Assembly: GCA_963205105.1 (NCBI GenBank)
Contig: CAUJJW010000405.1
Coordinates: forward strand, 1 to 64,000
Reading direction: 5' to 3'
DNA from: Verrucomicrobiota bacterium
GTDB lineage: Bacteria > Verrucomicrobiota > Verrucomicrobiia > Limisphaerales > CAIMTB01
DNA: 64,000 nt
Below the pieces are notes generated by a model. That model was not told where the DNA came from. It saw only the letters and a list, made by a program, of their open reading frames with translations, and searched no databases. This document shows positions 8,743 to 15,881 of the stretch, piece by piece; position 1 is the stretch's first letter, and every line of letters starts with the position of its first letter. Position numbers and translations under genes: made by a program.

Positions 8743-10149
8743 GTGAACCCAGCCTCCTCGGTGGACGCCGCCGGCCATCCCAAGCTCGAACGCCGGTTCG
8801 GTCTGCTCCAGGCCACCGCGCTGAACATGACCAACATGGTCGGCATGGGGCCGTTCATCACCATCCCCTTGCTCATGTCCGCCATGGGTGGACCCCAAGC
8901 GCTCCTGGGCTGGTTCGTCGCCCTGCTGATCACCGTGCCCGACGGCCTCATCTGGAGCGAACTCGGCGCCGCCATGCCCGGTTCGGGAGGCAGTTACGTC
9001 TACCTTCGCGAAGGGTACGGCCGCCACACCTGGGGGCGTCTCATGGCCTTCCTCTTCGTCTGGCAGTTCATCCTCAGCGGTCCCCTCGAAATCGCCAGCG
9101 GCTTCATCGGCATGGCCAAATACCTCGGGTACGTCTGGCCCGGCATGACCCGAACCCACGAACTTCTGGTCTGCGCCGGTGCCGGCCTTGTCGCCATCGC
9201 CCTCCTCTACCGCCGCATCCGATCCATCGGCTGGATCACCGTGTGTCTCTGGGTCGGAACCTTGATCACCGTTACCCTCGTCATCCTCAGCGGCGCCCTC
9301 CACTTCTCCGCCGCCCGCGCCTTCAGTTTCCCCGACGGCGCCTTTCACTTCTCCACCGGCTTCTTCCTGGGCCTCGGCGCCGCCGCGCGCGTCGGCATCT
9401 ACGACTACCTGGGCTACTACGACGCCTGCTACATCGGCGACGAAATCAAGAACCCGGGTCGCACCATCCCGCGATCGATCCTGATCAGCCTGGTCGCCGT
9501 CGCCATCATCTACCTCCTCATCAATCTCTCGATCATCGGCGTCATTCATTGGTCCGAATTTGTTCCCGCCGAAAAACATCCGGAATCCAACTTCATCGTC
9601 TCCATTTTCATGGAGAAACTCTACGGCCCTCAGGTCGCTTCCGTCTTCACCGCCCTGATCTGCTGGACCGCCTTCGGCTCGGTCTTCGCCCTGCTGCTCG
9701 GTTACTCCCGCATCCCTTACGCCGCCGCTCAGGATGGCTGTTTCTTCCGCGCCTTTGGCGTGCTCCATCCGAAGAAGGGTTTTCCCCACCGTTCCCTGCT
9801 CGTCGTCGGCCTGCTCAGCATTGTCGCCTGTGTTCTCCCCCTCGACACCGTCATCAGTGCCCTCCTCACCACCCGCATCGTGGTTCAGTTCGCCGGCCAG
9901 ATCGGCGCCCTCGTCCTCCTGCGCCGCCACCAACCCCAACTCGCCCGGCCCTATAAGATGTGGCTGTACCCCTTGCCCTGCTTCGTGGCGCTCGCCGGCT
10001 GGATCTTCCTCCTCGCCACCACCGACCAGGGAATCCTCCTGTACGGCGCCATCAGCCTGCTCGCCGGTGTCGTCGCATACTTCGTCTGGGCCGCCCGACA
10101 ACGCGCCTGGCCCTTCGAACCCGTCCCCGCCCAGCAACCCCCCGGCTAA
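8743..10149 (+). CDS. APC-family amino acid/polyamine permease
   Basis: The membrane protein has about 468 residues and around twelve hydrophobic segments. The first, NMTNMVGMGPFITIPLL, carries the glycine-rich helix 1 signature of APC transporters, and WSELGAAMPGSGGSYVYLREGYG in helix 3 is a family hallmark. It probably imports or exchanges an amino acid or amine with cation coupling; the substrate cannot be inferred. The start is uncertain: GTG at 8743 is used here, with TTG at 8707 and GTG at 8761 also in frame and no clear Shine-Dalgarno sequence for any. It is divergent from the CotH pair. Confidence 0.87.
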   Translation: MNPASSVDAAGHPKLERRFGLLQATALNMTNMVGMGPFITIPLLMSAMGGPQALLGWFVALLITVPDGLIWSELGAAMPGSGGSYVYLREGYGRHTWGRLMAFLFVWQFILSGPLEIASGFIGMAKYLGYVWPGMTRTHELLVCAGAGLVAIALLYRRIRSIGWITVCLWVGTLITVTLVILSGALHFSAARAFSFPDGAFHFSTGFFLGLGAAARVGIYDYLGYYDACYIGDEIKNPGRTIPRSILISLVAVAIIYLLINLSIIGVIHWSEFVPAEKHPESNFIVSIFMEKLYGPQVASVFTALICWTAFGSVFALLLGYSRIPYAAAQDGCFFRAFGVLHPKKGFPHRSLLVVGLLSIVACVLPLDTVISALLTTRIVVQFAGQIGALVLLRRHQPQLARPYKMWLYPLPCFVALAGWIFLLATTDQGILLYGAISLLAGVVAYFVWAARQRAWPFEPVPAQQPPG

Positions 10150-10220
10150 AATGACTCGCGCCTCCAGACTCCCCGCAGGCACGCTCCCCCAGCATTCGGC
10201 GGTCCAGCAGGACCTCAACC

Positions 10221-13200
10221 GTGGGGTTTCCGCTTCCGCCGGGATTCAGTGACATCGTGGAGGCCACCACCGCGTACATCGCCCGTGATCGGCATCAGGC
10301 CATGGCGGCAGGCATCGCCTTGCCGGAACGTGCCCAAGGCGCCGCCGTCTTCGCCGATATTTCCGGCTTCACCCCGCTGACCGAGGCACTCACCCAGGTC
10401 CTCGGTCCCCGCCGCGGCGTCGAAGAACTCACCGGCCACCTCAATCGCGTGTACGACGGCCTCGTCGGCCATGTCCATGAGTTCGGCGGCAGCATCATCA
10501 GCTTCGCCGGTGACGCCATCACCTGCTGGTTTGACGGCGACGACGGCCGTCGGGCCGCTTCGAGCGGCCTCGCCATGCAGGCCGAAATGAAGCGCCAACC
10601 CGAAGTGCGCCTCGGCTCCGCTCCGCCTGTCACTCTTTCCCTCAAGGTCGGCATCGCCACGGGCGAGGTCCGCCGCTTTTCCGTCGGCAATCCCCAGATC
10701 CAACGGCTCGACGTGCTCGCCGGCCGGACGCTTGCCGAAATGGCCCGAGCCGCCAATGCCGCGAAGAAAGGCGAAGTGGTTGCCACCGCCGCCGTCGCCG
10801 CCCAATTGGGGACCTCCGCCGAAATCGCCGGTTGGCGTCCAGACCCGGAAGCACCCGACCGTTGCGCGGCCCTCGCCCGCATGCTGGTCCCGGTGAGCCC
10901 CTCGCCCTGGCCTCCCCCACCCACCCTGCCCGAGAACCTCGTCCGTCCCTGGTTGCTCCCCGCCGTCCACCAGCGCCTGGGCACCGGCCAGGGCGAATTT
11001 CTCACCGAACTCCGACCCGCCGTCGCGCTCTTCATGAAGTTCGGTGGCATCGACTACGACACCGACGAATCCGCCGGCGCCAAACTCGACGCCTTTGTCC
11101 GCTGGATCCAGGGCGTCGTCGCTCCCTACGAGGGATTCCTTCACCACGTCTCCGACGGCGACAAAGGCAGTTACCTCTACTGCACGTTCGGGGCCCCCAT
11201 CGCCCACGAGGACGACGCGGAACGCGCCATCTCCGCCGCACTCGAACTTCGGCGCCCGCCGGCGAATCTCGGCTTTGATCCACGGCCCCAGATCGGCATC
11301 AGCCACGGCACGCTTCGTACCGGGGCCTACGGCGGCGCGGCACGCCGTACCTACGGGGTGCTGGGCGACGAGGTCAACCTGGCCGCCCGCCTCATGGATC
11401 CGGCGGCCCCCGGACAGGCCATCGTCAGCGAGCGTACCCGCGAAGCCACCGGCGACCGCTTCTCCTGGGAGGCATTCCCGCCCCTCACCCTCAAAGGAAA
11501 AGCCAAACCCGTCCCCGTTTTCCGTCTCATCGAGCGCCGATCCAACGAAGGACTCCACCTCGTCGAAGCCGCTCAGGACCGGCCCATGGTGGGCCGAAAA
11601 CCGGAGCTGGAACGACTCAGCGATCGACTGGCGCGCGCGCGCTCCGGACAGGGTCAGCTGGTCGAGATCACCGCCGAGGCCGGCATGGGCAAGACCCGCC
11701 TCGCCATCGAAGTGCTTCGTCTGGCCCGCAACCGGGGTTTCCACACCCTCGGCGGCGAGGCCCAATCCTTCGCCGCCAACACCAGCTATCTCCCCTGGTG
11801 GGGGGTCTGGCGCGGCTTCTTCCATCTCAGCGAAGACGGAACGCTTCCCGTCCAGGCCGCCGCCATCGCCGCCCAGTTGCTGAGCATGAGCCCGGTGCTC
11901 CTCCCCCGCCTCCCCCTGCTCGGGGCGGTCCTCAATCTCGCCCTGCCCGAAAACGACACCACTCGCTCCCTCGACGCCAAACTCCGCAAAGCCGCCCTCG
12001 AAAGTCTTCTCGTCGAATGTCTCCGCCATCGGGCTGAACAACACCCGCTCGTCATCATTCTCGAAGACGCCCATTGGCTCGATCCGTTGTCCCGCGATCT
12101 GCTGGAGGTCCTCGCACGGGGCATCGCCTTCCTGCCGGTCCTGATCCTGCTCGCCGCACGCCCGCCCGAATCCAACCGCGAAACCGCCCCTGCCTGGCAC
12201 GCCCTCCCCCACTTCACCTCCATCGAACTCGGGGAACTTTCCCCCACCGAAGCCGAAGAGCTGATCCGCTACAAACTCACCGAACTCGGAGGCCAAGACG
12301 CCGTCCCCAATCCCGCCGTCGTCCATCAGCTGGCCGAACGCGCCCAGGGCAATCCCTTCTATCTCGAGGAAATCATCAACCTCCTCCGCGATGAGGGCCG
12401 CAATCCCAACGACCCACAGTCCTGGGAGGGCCTCGAACTTCCCACCAGCCTGCACAGCCTCATCCTCAGCCGCATGGATCGGCTGTCCGAACGCCAAAAA
12501 CCCACCCTCAAGGTCGCCTCCGTCATCGGACGCGTCTTCGACCCCGGCACCATCAGCGCCATCTACCCCGGCCTCCGCGAACCCGACGTCCGCCAGGACC
12601 TCACCGAACTCGAACGCCTCGAACTCACCGCCCTCGAACGGCCCGAACCCGAACTCGCCTTCATCTTCAAACACGTCGTCACCCAGGAGGTCGCCTACGA
12701 AACCCTCCCGTTCGCCACCCGCGCCAGGCTTCACGGCGAACTCGGGCTCTTCACCGAACGCCGGCATCGCGACGATCTCGAGCAACACCTCGACCTGCTC
12801 GCCTTCCACTTCGACCGCAGCGAACTCGAAGACAAACGCCGCGAATACCTGATCAAGGCCGCCCACGCCGCCCAGGCCCGCTACGCCAACGCCGCCGCAC
12901 TCTCCTACTTCCGCCGCGCCCTCCCCCTCCTCCCTCCCGCGGAACGCATCGGCCCCCACCTCAGCCTCGGCAAGGTGCTCGAAACCACCGGCGACTGGCC
13001 CGCCGCCGCCGAATCGTACCGCAGCGCCCTCGCCCTCGCCGAAACCCACGCCCTCCGCACCGACCAGGCCCGCAGCCTCACCGCTCTCGCCGATCTCCAC
13101 CGCAAACAGGGCGAGTACCCCGAGTCCAGCCGGTTGCTCGATACCGCCCGCGCCATCTTCCGCGAAGTGGAGAACAGCGCCGGCATCGCCCAAACCCTGC

Positions 13201-13937
13201 ACATCGCCGGCTCCGTCGCCGCCCAGCAGGGCGCCTATGACCAGGCCCGTGCCCTCTACCTCGAAAGTCTCGAAACCCGACGCCGCAACCACGACGACGC
13301 CGGCGTCGCCAGCCTGCTCAGCAATCTCGGCATCATCGCCTGGTTCCAGGGCAACCACCCCGAGGCCCGCCGTCTGTACGAGGAAAGCCTCGCCATCCGC
13401 CGTCGCCTCGGCGACCGCTGGGCCATCGGCAATTCCCTCAACAATCTCGGACTCGTCGTCCGCGACCTCGAGGATCCCCGCGGCGCCCGACGCCTCCTGG
13501 AGGAATGCCTCACCATCAATCGCGAAATCGGCGACCTCGGTTCCATCGCCAACTCCCTCGGCAGCCTCGCCGATATCGCCCTCAGTCTCAGCGACCACGC
13601 CGGCGCGCAGGATTTCCTGGCCGAAAACATCCGGATCAACCGCGATCTCGGCGATCGCAACGGCCTGGCTTTCTCGCTCGAACTATCCGCCCAGTTGGAT
13701 GCCGCCCAGGGCCGACCCCAACGCGCCTTCCACCTCGCCGGCGCCGCCACTTCCCTGCGCGACACCATCGGCGCTCCGCTCTCACCGTCGGAACAGGAAC
13801 GCCTCGACCGCACCTTGCTCGCCGCCTCCCAATCCGTGTCGGACGAGCAACGGCAGGCCTGGATCGCCGAAGGCCGGGCTATGTCCCTCGAGCACGCCAT
13901 CCACACCGCGCTTCACGACGACGCTCCCCTTGCGTGA
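10221..13937 (+). CDS. Class III adenylyl cyclase of soluble-adenylyl-cyclase layout: two cyclase domains, NTPase, TPR
   Basis: GTG start with AGGA 8 bases upstream; 1238 residues, no signal peptide or membrane segment. The first cyclase domain (about 30-200) has both metal-binding aspartates (FADISGFT and FAGDAI). The second (about 265-430) lacks them but holds VNLAARL, whose Asn and Arg stabilise the transition state, and DKGSYLYCTFG, recalling the second domain of mammalian soluble adenylyl cyclase. Together they could build one active site. A STAND/AAA-like NTPase follows (Walker A EAGMGKT near 486-492; Walker B-like LVIILEDAHW near 610-620), then TPR units from about 900 to 1130. It should make cAMP in the cytosol under control of the NTPase-TPR part. 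Bicarbonate or nucleotide regulation is only an analogy. Confidence 0.88.
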   Translation: MGFPLPPGFSDIVEATTAYIARDRHQAMAAGIALPERAQGAAVFADISGFTPLTEALTQVLGPRRGVEELTGHLNRVYDGLVGHVHEFGGSIISFAGDAITCWFDGDDGRRAASSGLAMQAEMKRQPEVRLGSAPPVTLSLKVGIATGEVRRFSVGNPQIQRLDVLAGRTLAEMARAANAAKKGEVVATAAVAAQLGTSAEIAGWRPDPEAPDRCAALARMLVPVSPSPWPPPPTLPENLVRPWLLPAVHQRLGTGQGEFLTELRPAVALFMKFGGIDYDTDESAGAKLDAFVRWIQGVVAPYEGFLHHVSDGDKGSYLYCTFGAPIAHEDDAERAISAALELRRPPANLGFDPRPQIGISHGTLRTGAYGGAARRTYGVLGDEVNLAARLMDPAAPGQAIVSERTREATGDRFSWEAFPPLTLKGKAKPVPVFRLIERRSNEGLHLVEAAQDRPMVGRKPELERLSDRLARARSGQGQLVEITAEAGMGKTRLAIEVLRLARNRGFHTLGGEAQSFAANTSYLPWWGVWRGFFHLSEDGTLPVQAAAIAAQLLSMSPVLLPRLPLLGAVLNLALPENDTTRSLDAKLRKAALESLLVECLRHRAEQHPLVIILEDAHWLDPLSRDLLEVLARGIAFLPVLILLAARPPESNRETAPAWHALPHFTSIELGELSPTEAEELIRYKLTELGGQDAVPNPAVVHQLAERAQGNPFYLEEIINLLRDEGRNPNDPQSWEGLELPTSLHSLILSRMDRLSERQKPTLKVASVIGRVFDPGTISAIYPGLREPDVRQDLTELERLELTALERPEPELAFIFKHVVTQEVAYETLPFATRARLHGELGLFTERRHRDDLEQHLDLLAFHFDRSELEDKRREYLIKAAHAAQARYANAAALSYFRRALPLLPPAERIGPHLSLGKVLETTGDWPAAAESYRSALALAETHALRTDQARSLTALADLHRKQGEYPESSRLLDTARAIFREVENSAGIAQTLHIAGSVAAQQGAYDQARALYLESLETRRRNHDDAGVASLLSNLGIIAWFQGNHPEARRLYEESLAIRRRLGDRWAIGNSLNNLGLVVRDLEDPRGARRLLEECLTINREIGDLGSIANSLGSLADIALSLSDHAGAQDFLAENIRINRDLGDRNGLAFSLELSAQLDAAQGRPQRAFHLAGAATSLRDTIGAPLSPSEQERLDRTLLAASQSVSDEQRQAWIAEGRAMSLEHAIHTALHDDAPLA

Positions 13938-13975
13938 ACGCCGACCGCGCCATTCTCCGCAGCCAATCCACCCAC

Positions 13976-14058
13976 CCATGAACCTCTCGCTCGTAGCGGC
14001 GGGCGTCCCGCCTGCCGTAGAAGGGGGCGTCTCGCCCCCTGGAATCCACGGTTCATGG
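13976..14058. repeat. Family A palindromic repeat, copy 1
   Basis: This about 83-bp element is bounded by CCATGAACC (13976-13984) and GGTTCATGG (14050-14058), which are reverse complements. The interior begins GTAGCGGCGGGCGTCCCGCC and contains two smaller hairpins, GGCGGGCGTCCCGCC-like and GGGGGCGTCTCGCCCCC-like. The same sequence recurs at 18715, 19121, 20855, 41761 and 46328. It lies just after the cyclase gene and could serve as a transcript end. Confidence 0.8.
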
Positions 14059-14183
14059 TCCCCATAGGTGTCCGATGCTAGACGTTGGAATCGCATTTCC
14101 AGGGCCATGCCCTGGGCTATCCCCTTCCGCCCCGACAGGGCGGGTGGGCTCACACGCTCCGTCCCCACTCCTTTCCTGACCGG

Positions 14184-15104
14184 ATGTTCCCCGCCTTTCT
14201 CACCACCCTCCTGTTCTCGATCTCCGGCGTCACCGCCATGCGATCGACGAAGTTCCTGCCCAGCCTGGAAGCCAATTTCTGGCGGCTCACTCTCGCCACC
14301 CTGTTCCTCGGACTCTACGCCCACACCCTCGGCGCCGGCATCGGCGGCCCAGCCTTCCCCTGGTTCGTGGTCAGCGGCTTCATCGGCTTCGGCATCGGCG
14401 ACATCGCCCTTTACCTCGCCTACCCCAAACTGGGCTCCCGCCTCGTCGTCCTGATCGTCCACTGCGTCGCCGCACCGCTCGCCGCCGCCACCGAATGGCT
14501 CTGGCTTGGCGTGCCCATGACCGGCCGCGAAGCCATGGCCAGCGCCCTCATCCTCGGAGGCGTCGCCACCGCCCTCTACCCCGACCGCAAAGCCGGTCCA
14601 GCCCTCAAGACCGGCTTCATGGCCGGTGTCGGCTTCGCCCTCATTGCCGCCGGCGGACAGGGCTGGGGCGCCGTGCTCAGTCGACGCGCCTTCGCCGTCG
14701 CCCGCGATGCCGGCCAGTCCATCGACGGCCTCTCCGCCGCCTACCAACGCATCCTCGCCGGCATCGCCCTCAGTGCCCTCACCTTCCTCTGGATCAAAAC
14801 CCGCCGCCAACCGACCACAACCTCGGTGCCAACGCCCACGCCGACGTCAGGACCTTCGAACCTGCGAAAAGCCGCCCCGTGGGTCCTCATCAATTCCATC
14901 GCCGGCCCTGCCCTCGGCGTCGGTTGCTTTCAGTGGGCCCTCGCCACCCGAGGCACCGGCGTCGTCCTCCCCATCGTCGCCCTCACCCCGCTGGTCATCA
15001 TCCCCTTCTCCATGTGGTTCGAGAAGGAGCGCCCCACCCGCCGATCCCTGCTCGGCGGTCTCATCGCCGTCTCCGGCGCGGTCCTTCACGCCGCCAGCCA
15101 TTGA
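14184..15104 (+). CDS. EamA/DMT-superfamily membrane transporter
   Basis: The protein has 306 residues and about ten hydrophobic helices in two halves, as expected for EamA-type drug/metabolite transporters. I placed the start at the ATG at 14184 because the upstream in-frame stretch from 14085 is repeat-like, non-membrane sequence. The C-terminal half contains the typical GCFQWALATRGTGVVLPIVAL and EKERPTRRSLLGGLIAVSGA signatures. The substrate is unknown; relatives export amino acids, sugars or small metabolites. It stands alone between the repeat behind the cyclase gene and the convergent nucleotidyltransferase gene. Confidence 0.85.
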   Translation: MFPAFLTTLLFSISGVTAMRSTKFLPSLEANFWRLTLATLFLGLYAHTLGAGIGGPAFPWFVVSGFIGFGIGDIALYLAYPKLGSRLVVLIVHCVAAPLAAATEWLWLGVPMTGREAMASALILGGVATALYPDRKAGPALKTGFMAGVGFALIAAGGQGWGAVLSRRAFAVARDAGQSIDGLSAAYQRILAGIALSALTFLWIKTRRQPTTTSVPTPTPTSGPSNLRKAAPWVLINSIAGPALGVGCFQWALATRGTGVVLPIVALTPLVIIPFSMWFEKERPTRRSLLGGLIAVSGAVLHAASH

Positions 15105-15110
15105 GTCGCA

Positions 15111-15668
15111 TCAGCCGCGACACTGGTTCCACACAGCATCCAGGCCACGGCGACGGACCCAAGCTTCCAATTCCGGGTGGTCGATCAGTTCTCCGGAGAT
15201 CGCGAGCATCGAACGGATGTCCCGCACATGCTTCTCCGACCCGCCTTCGCGGAAGTACTCCAGTTTCCGAAGAATCACGTACTCGGGCGGAGCCACAACG
15301 ACCTCTTCACCCTGGAATTGGATTCGATGCGTTCGGCCAAAAGCCCAGGCATGAAGCTCGTCGCGACTCGCAGGGTAAAAGTCGGCTTTGAAGCCCGTGT
15401 CCGCATGGATGACGTTGAAGTGGCCCTTGCGCTCACGAGACAGCTCTTCGATCAGAATCTCGGTGGGCGGCACGTAATACTCAGGCGCTGGAAATGCGGC
15501 ACGAAATGCTGGCAATTCATCGATCCGCAGGTGCGCCACAATATCGACGTCGATGGTCAGCCGAGGCTCGCCATAAAGGATCGAGGCGACGCTTCCACTG
15601 ACAAAATAACGGCTTCCCAGCCGGTTCAGCGGCCGCACAAATAGCAGGGCGAGACTAGGATCGGGCAT
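15111..15668 (-). CDS. Nucleotidyltransferase-fold protein (AbiEii/DUF6036-like), second gene of a pair
   Basis: The protein has 185 residues. The N-terminus reads YFVSGSVASILYGEPRLTIDVDIV, the minimal nucleotidyltransferase pattern with the DxD metal pair, and a later VAPPEYVILRKLEYF segment is typical of AbiEii-like and DUF6036 proteins. Such enzymes include toxins that modify tRNA or protein, and also uncharacterised house-keeping forms. Its start overlaps the end of the small gene at 15655-15858 by 14 bases, which implies translational coupling and a two-component unit. Whether the pair is a toxin-antitoxin module is an inference from layout only. Confidence 0.75.
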   Translation of the reverse strand: MPDPSLALLFVRPLNRLGSRYFVSGSVASILYGEPRLTIDVDIVAHLRIDELPAFRAAFPAPEYYVPPTEILIEELSRERKGHFNVIHADTGFKADFYPASRDELHAWAFGRTHRIQFQGEEVVVAPPEYVILRKLEYFREGGSEKHVRDIRSMLAISGELIDHPELEAWVRRRGLDAVWNQCRG

Positions 15669-15858
15669 TTAAGAAAAGCCGGCTGACTTCACGCCGCACT
15701 TCGTCTTCGCGCCAGGCGGGATTCCTGGATCTCAGCCAGGCGGCCTTCAGGTTCCAGGCAGTCCAGTAAAGACCTTCCGCCAGGGCAAGTCTCCTCGCCG
15801 GCGTCATCCGGCGAAACACCTCGATCTGTTCGGGGCTGAGCTGCTCGTCCGGCAACAT
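15655..15858 (-). CDS. Small protein paired with the nucleotidyltransferase; possible antitoxin or partner
   Basis: The protein has 67 residues from the ATG at 15858, which has GAGGG upstream; a GTG at 15885 overlapping the alaS stop would add nine residues. It contains MTPARRLALAEGLYWTAW and RSRNPAWREDEVRREVSRLF. This two-helix pattern with a W-x-E-D/E-E-V motif is one I recognise from small unnamed proteins encoded next to nucleotidyltransferases. It has no DNA-binding or membrane motif. The 14-base overlap with the following gene suggests that the two products act together. Function is not known. Confidence 0.65.
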   Translation of the reverse strand: MLPDEQLSPEQIEVFRRMTPARRLALAEGLYWTAWNLKAAWLRSRNPAWREDEVRREVSRLFLNARS

Positions 15859-15881
15859 GACGCCACCCTCGCCCCCGACCC

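Noticed and set aside
10215..13598. Minus-strand open frame of 1127 codons opposite the cyclase
   Set aside because: Gly/Glu/Asp-rich translation without any known motif; the plus strand encodes complete cyclase, NTPase and TPR signatures.
14068..14183. Possible mobile-element remnant before the EamA gene (CCAGGGCCATGCCCTGG and GACAGGGCGGG pieces)
   Set aside because: It resembles sequences I associate with degraded repeats in this phylum, but only one copy is seen in the window and no terminal structure is clear.
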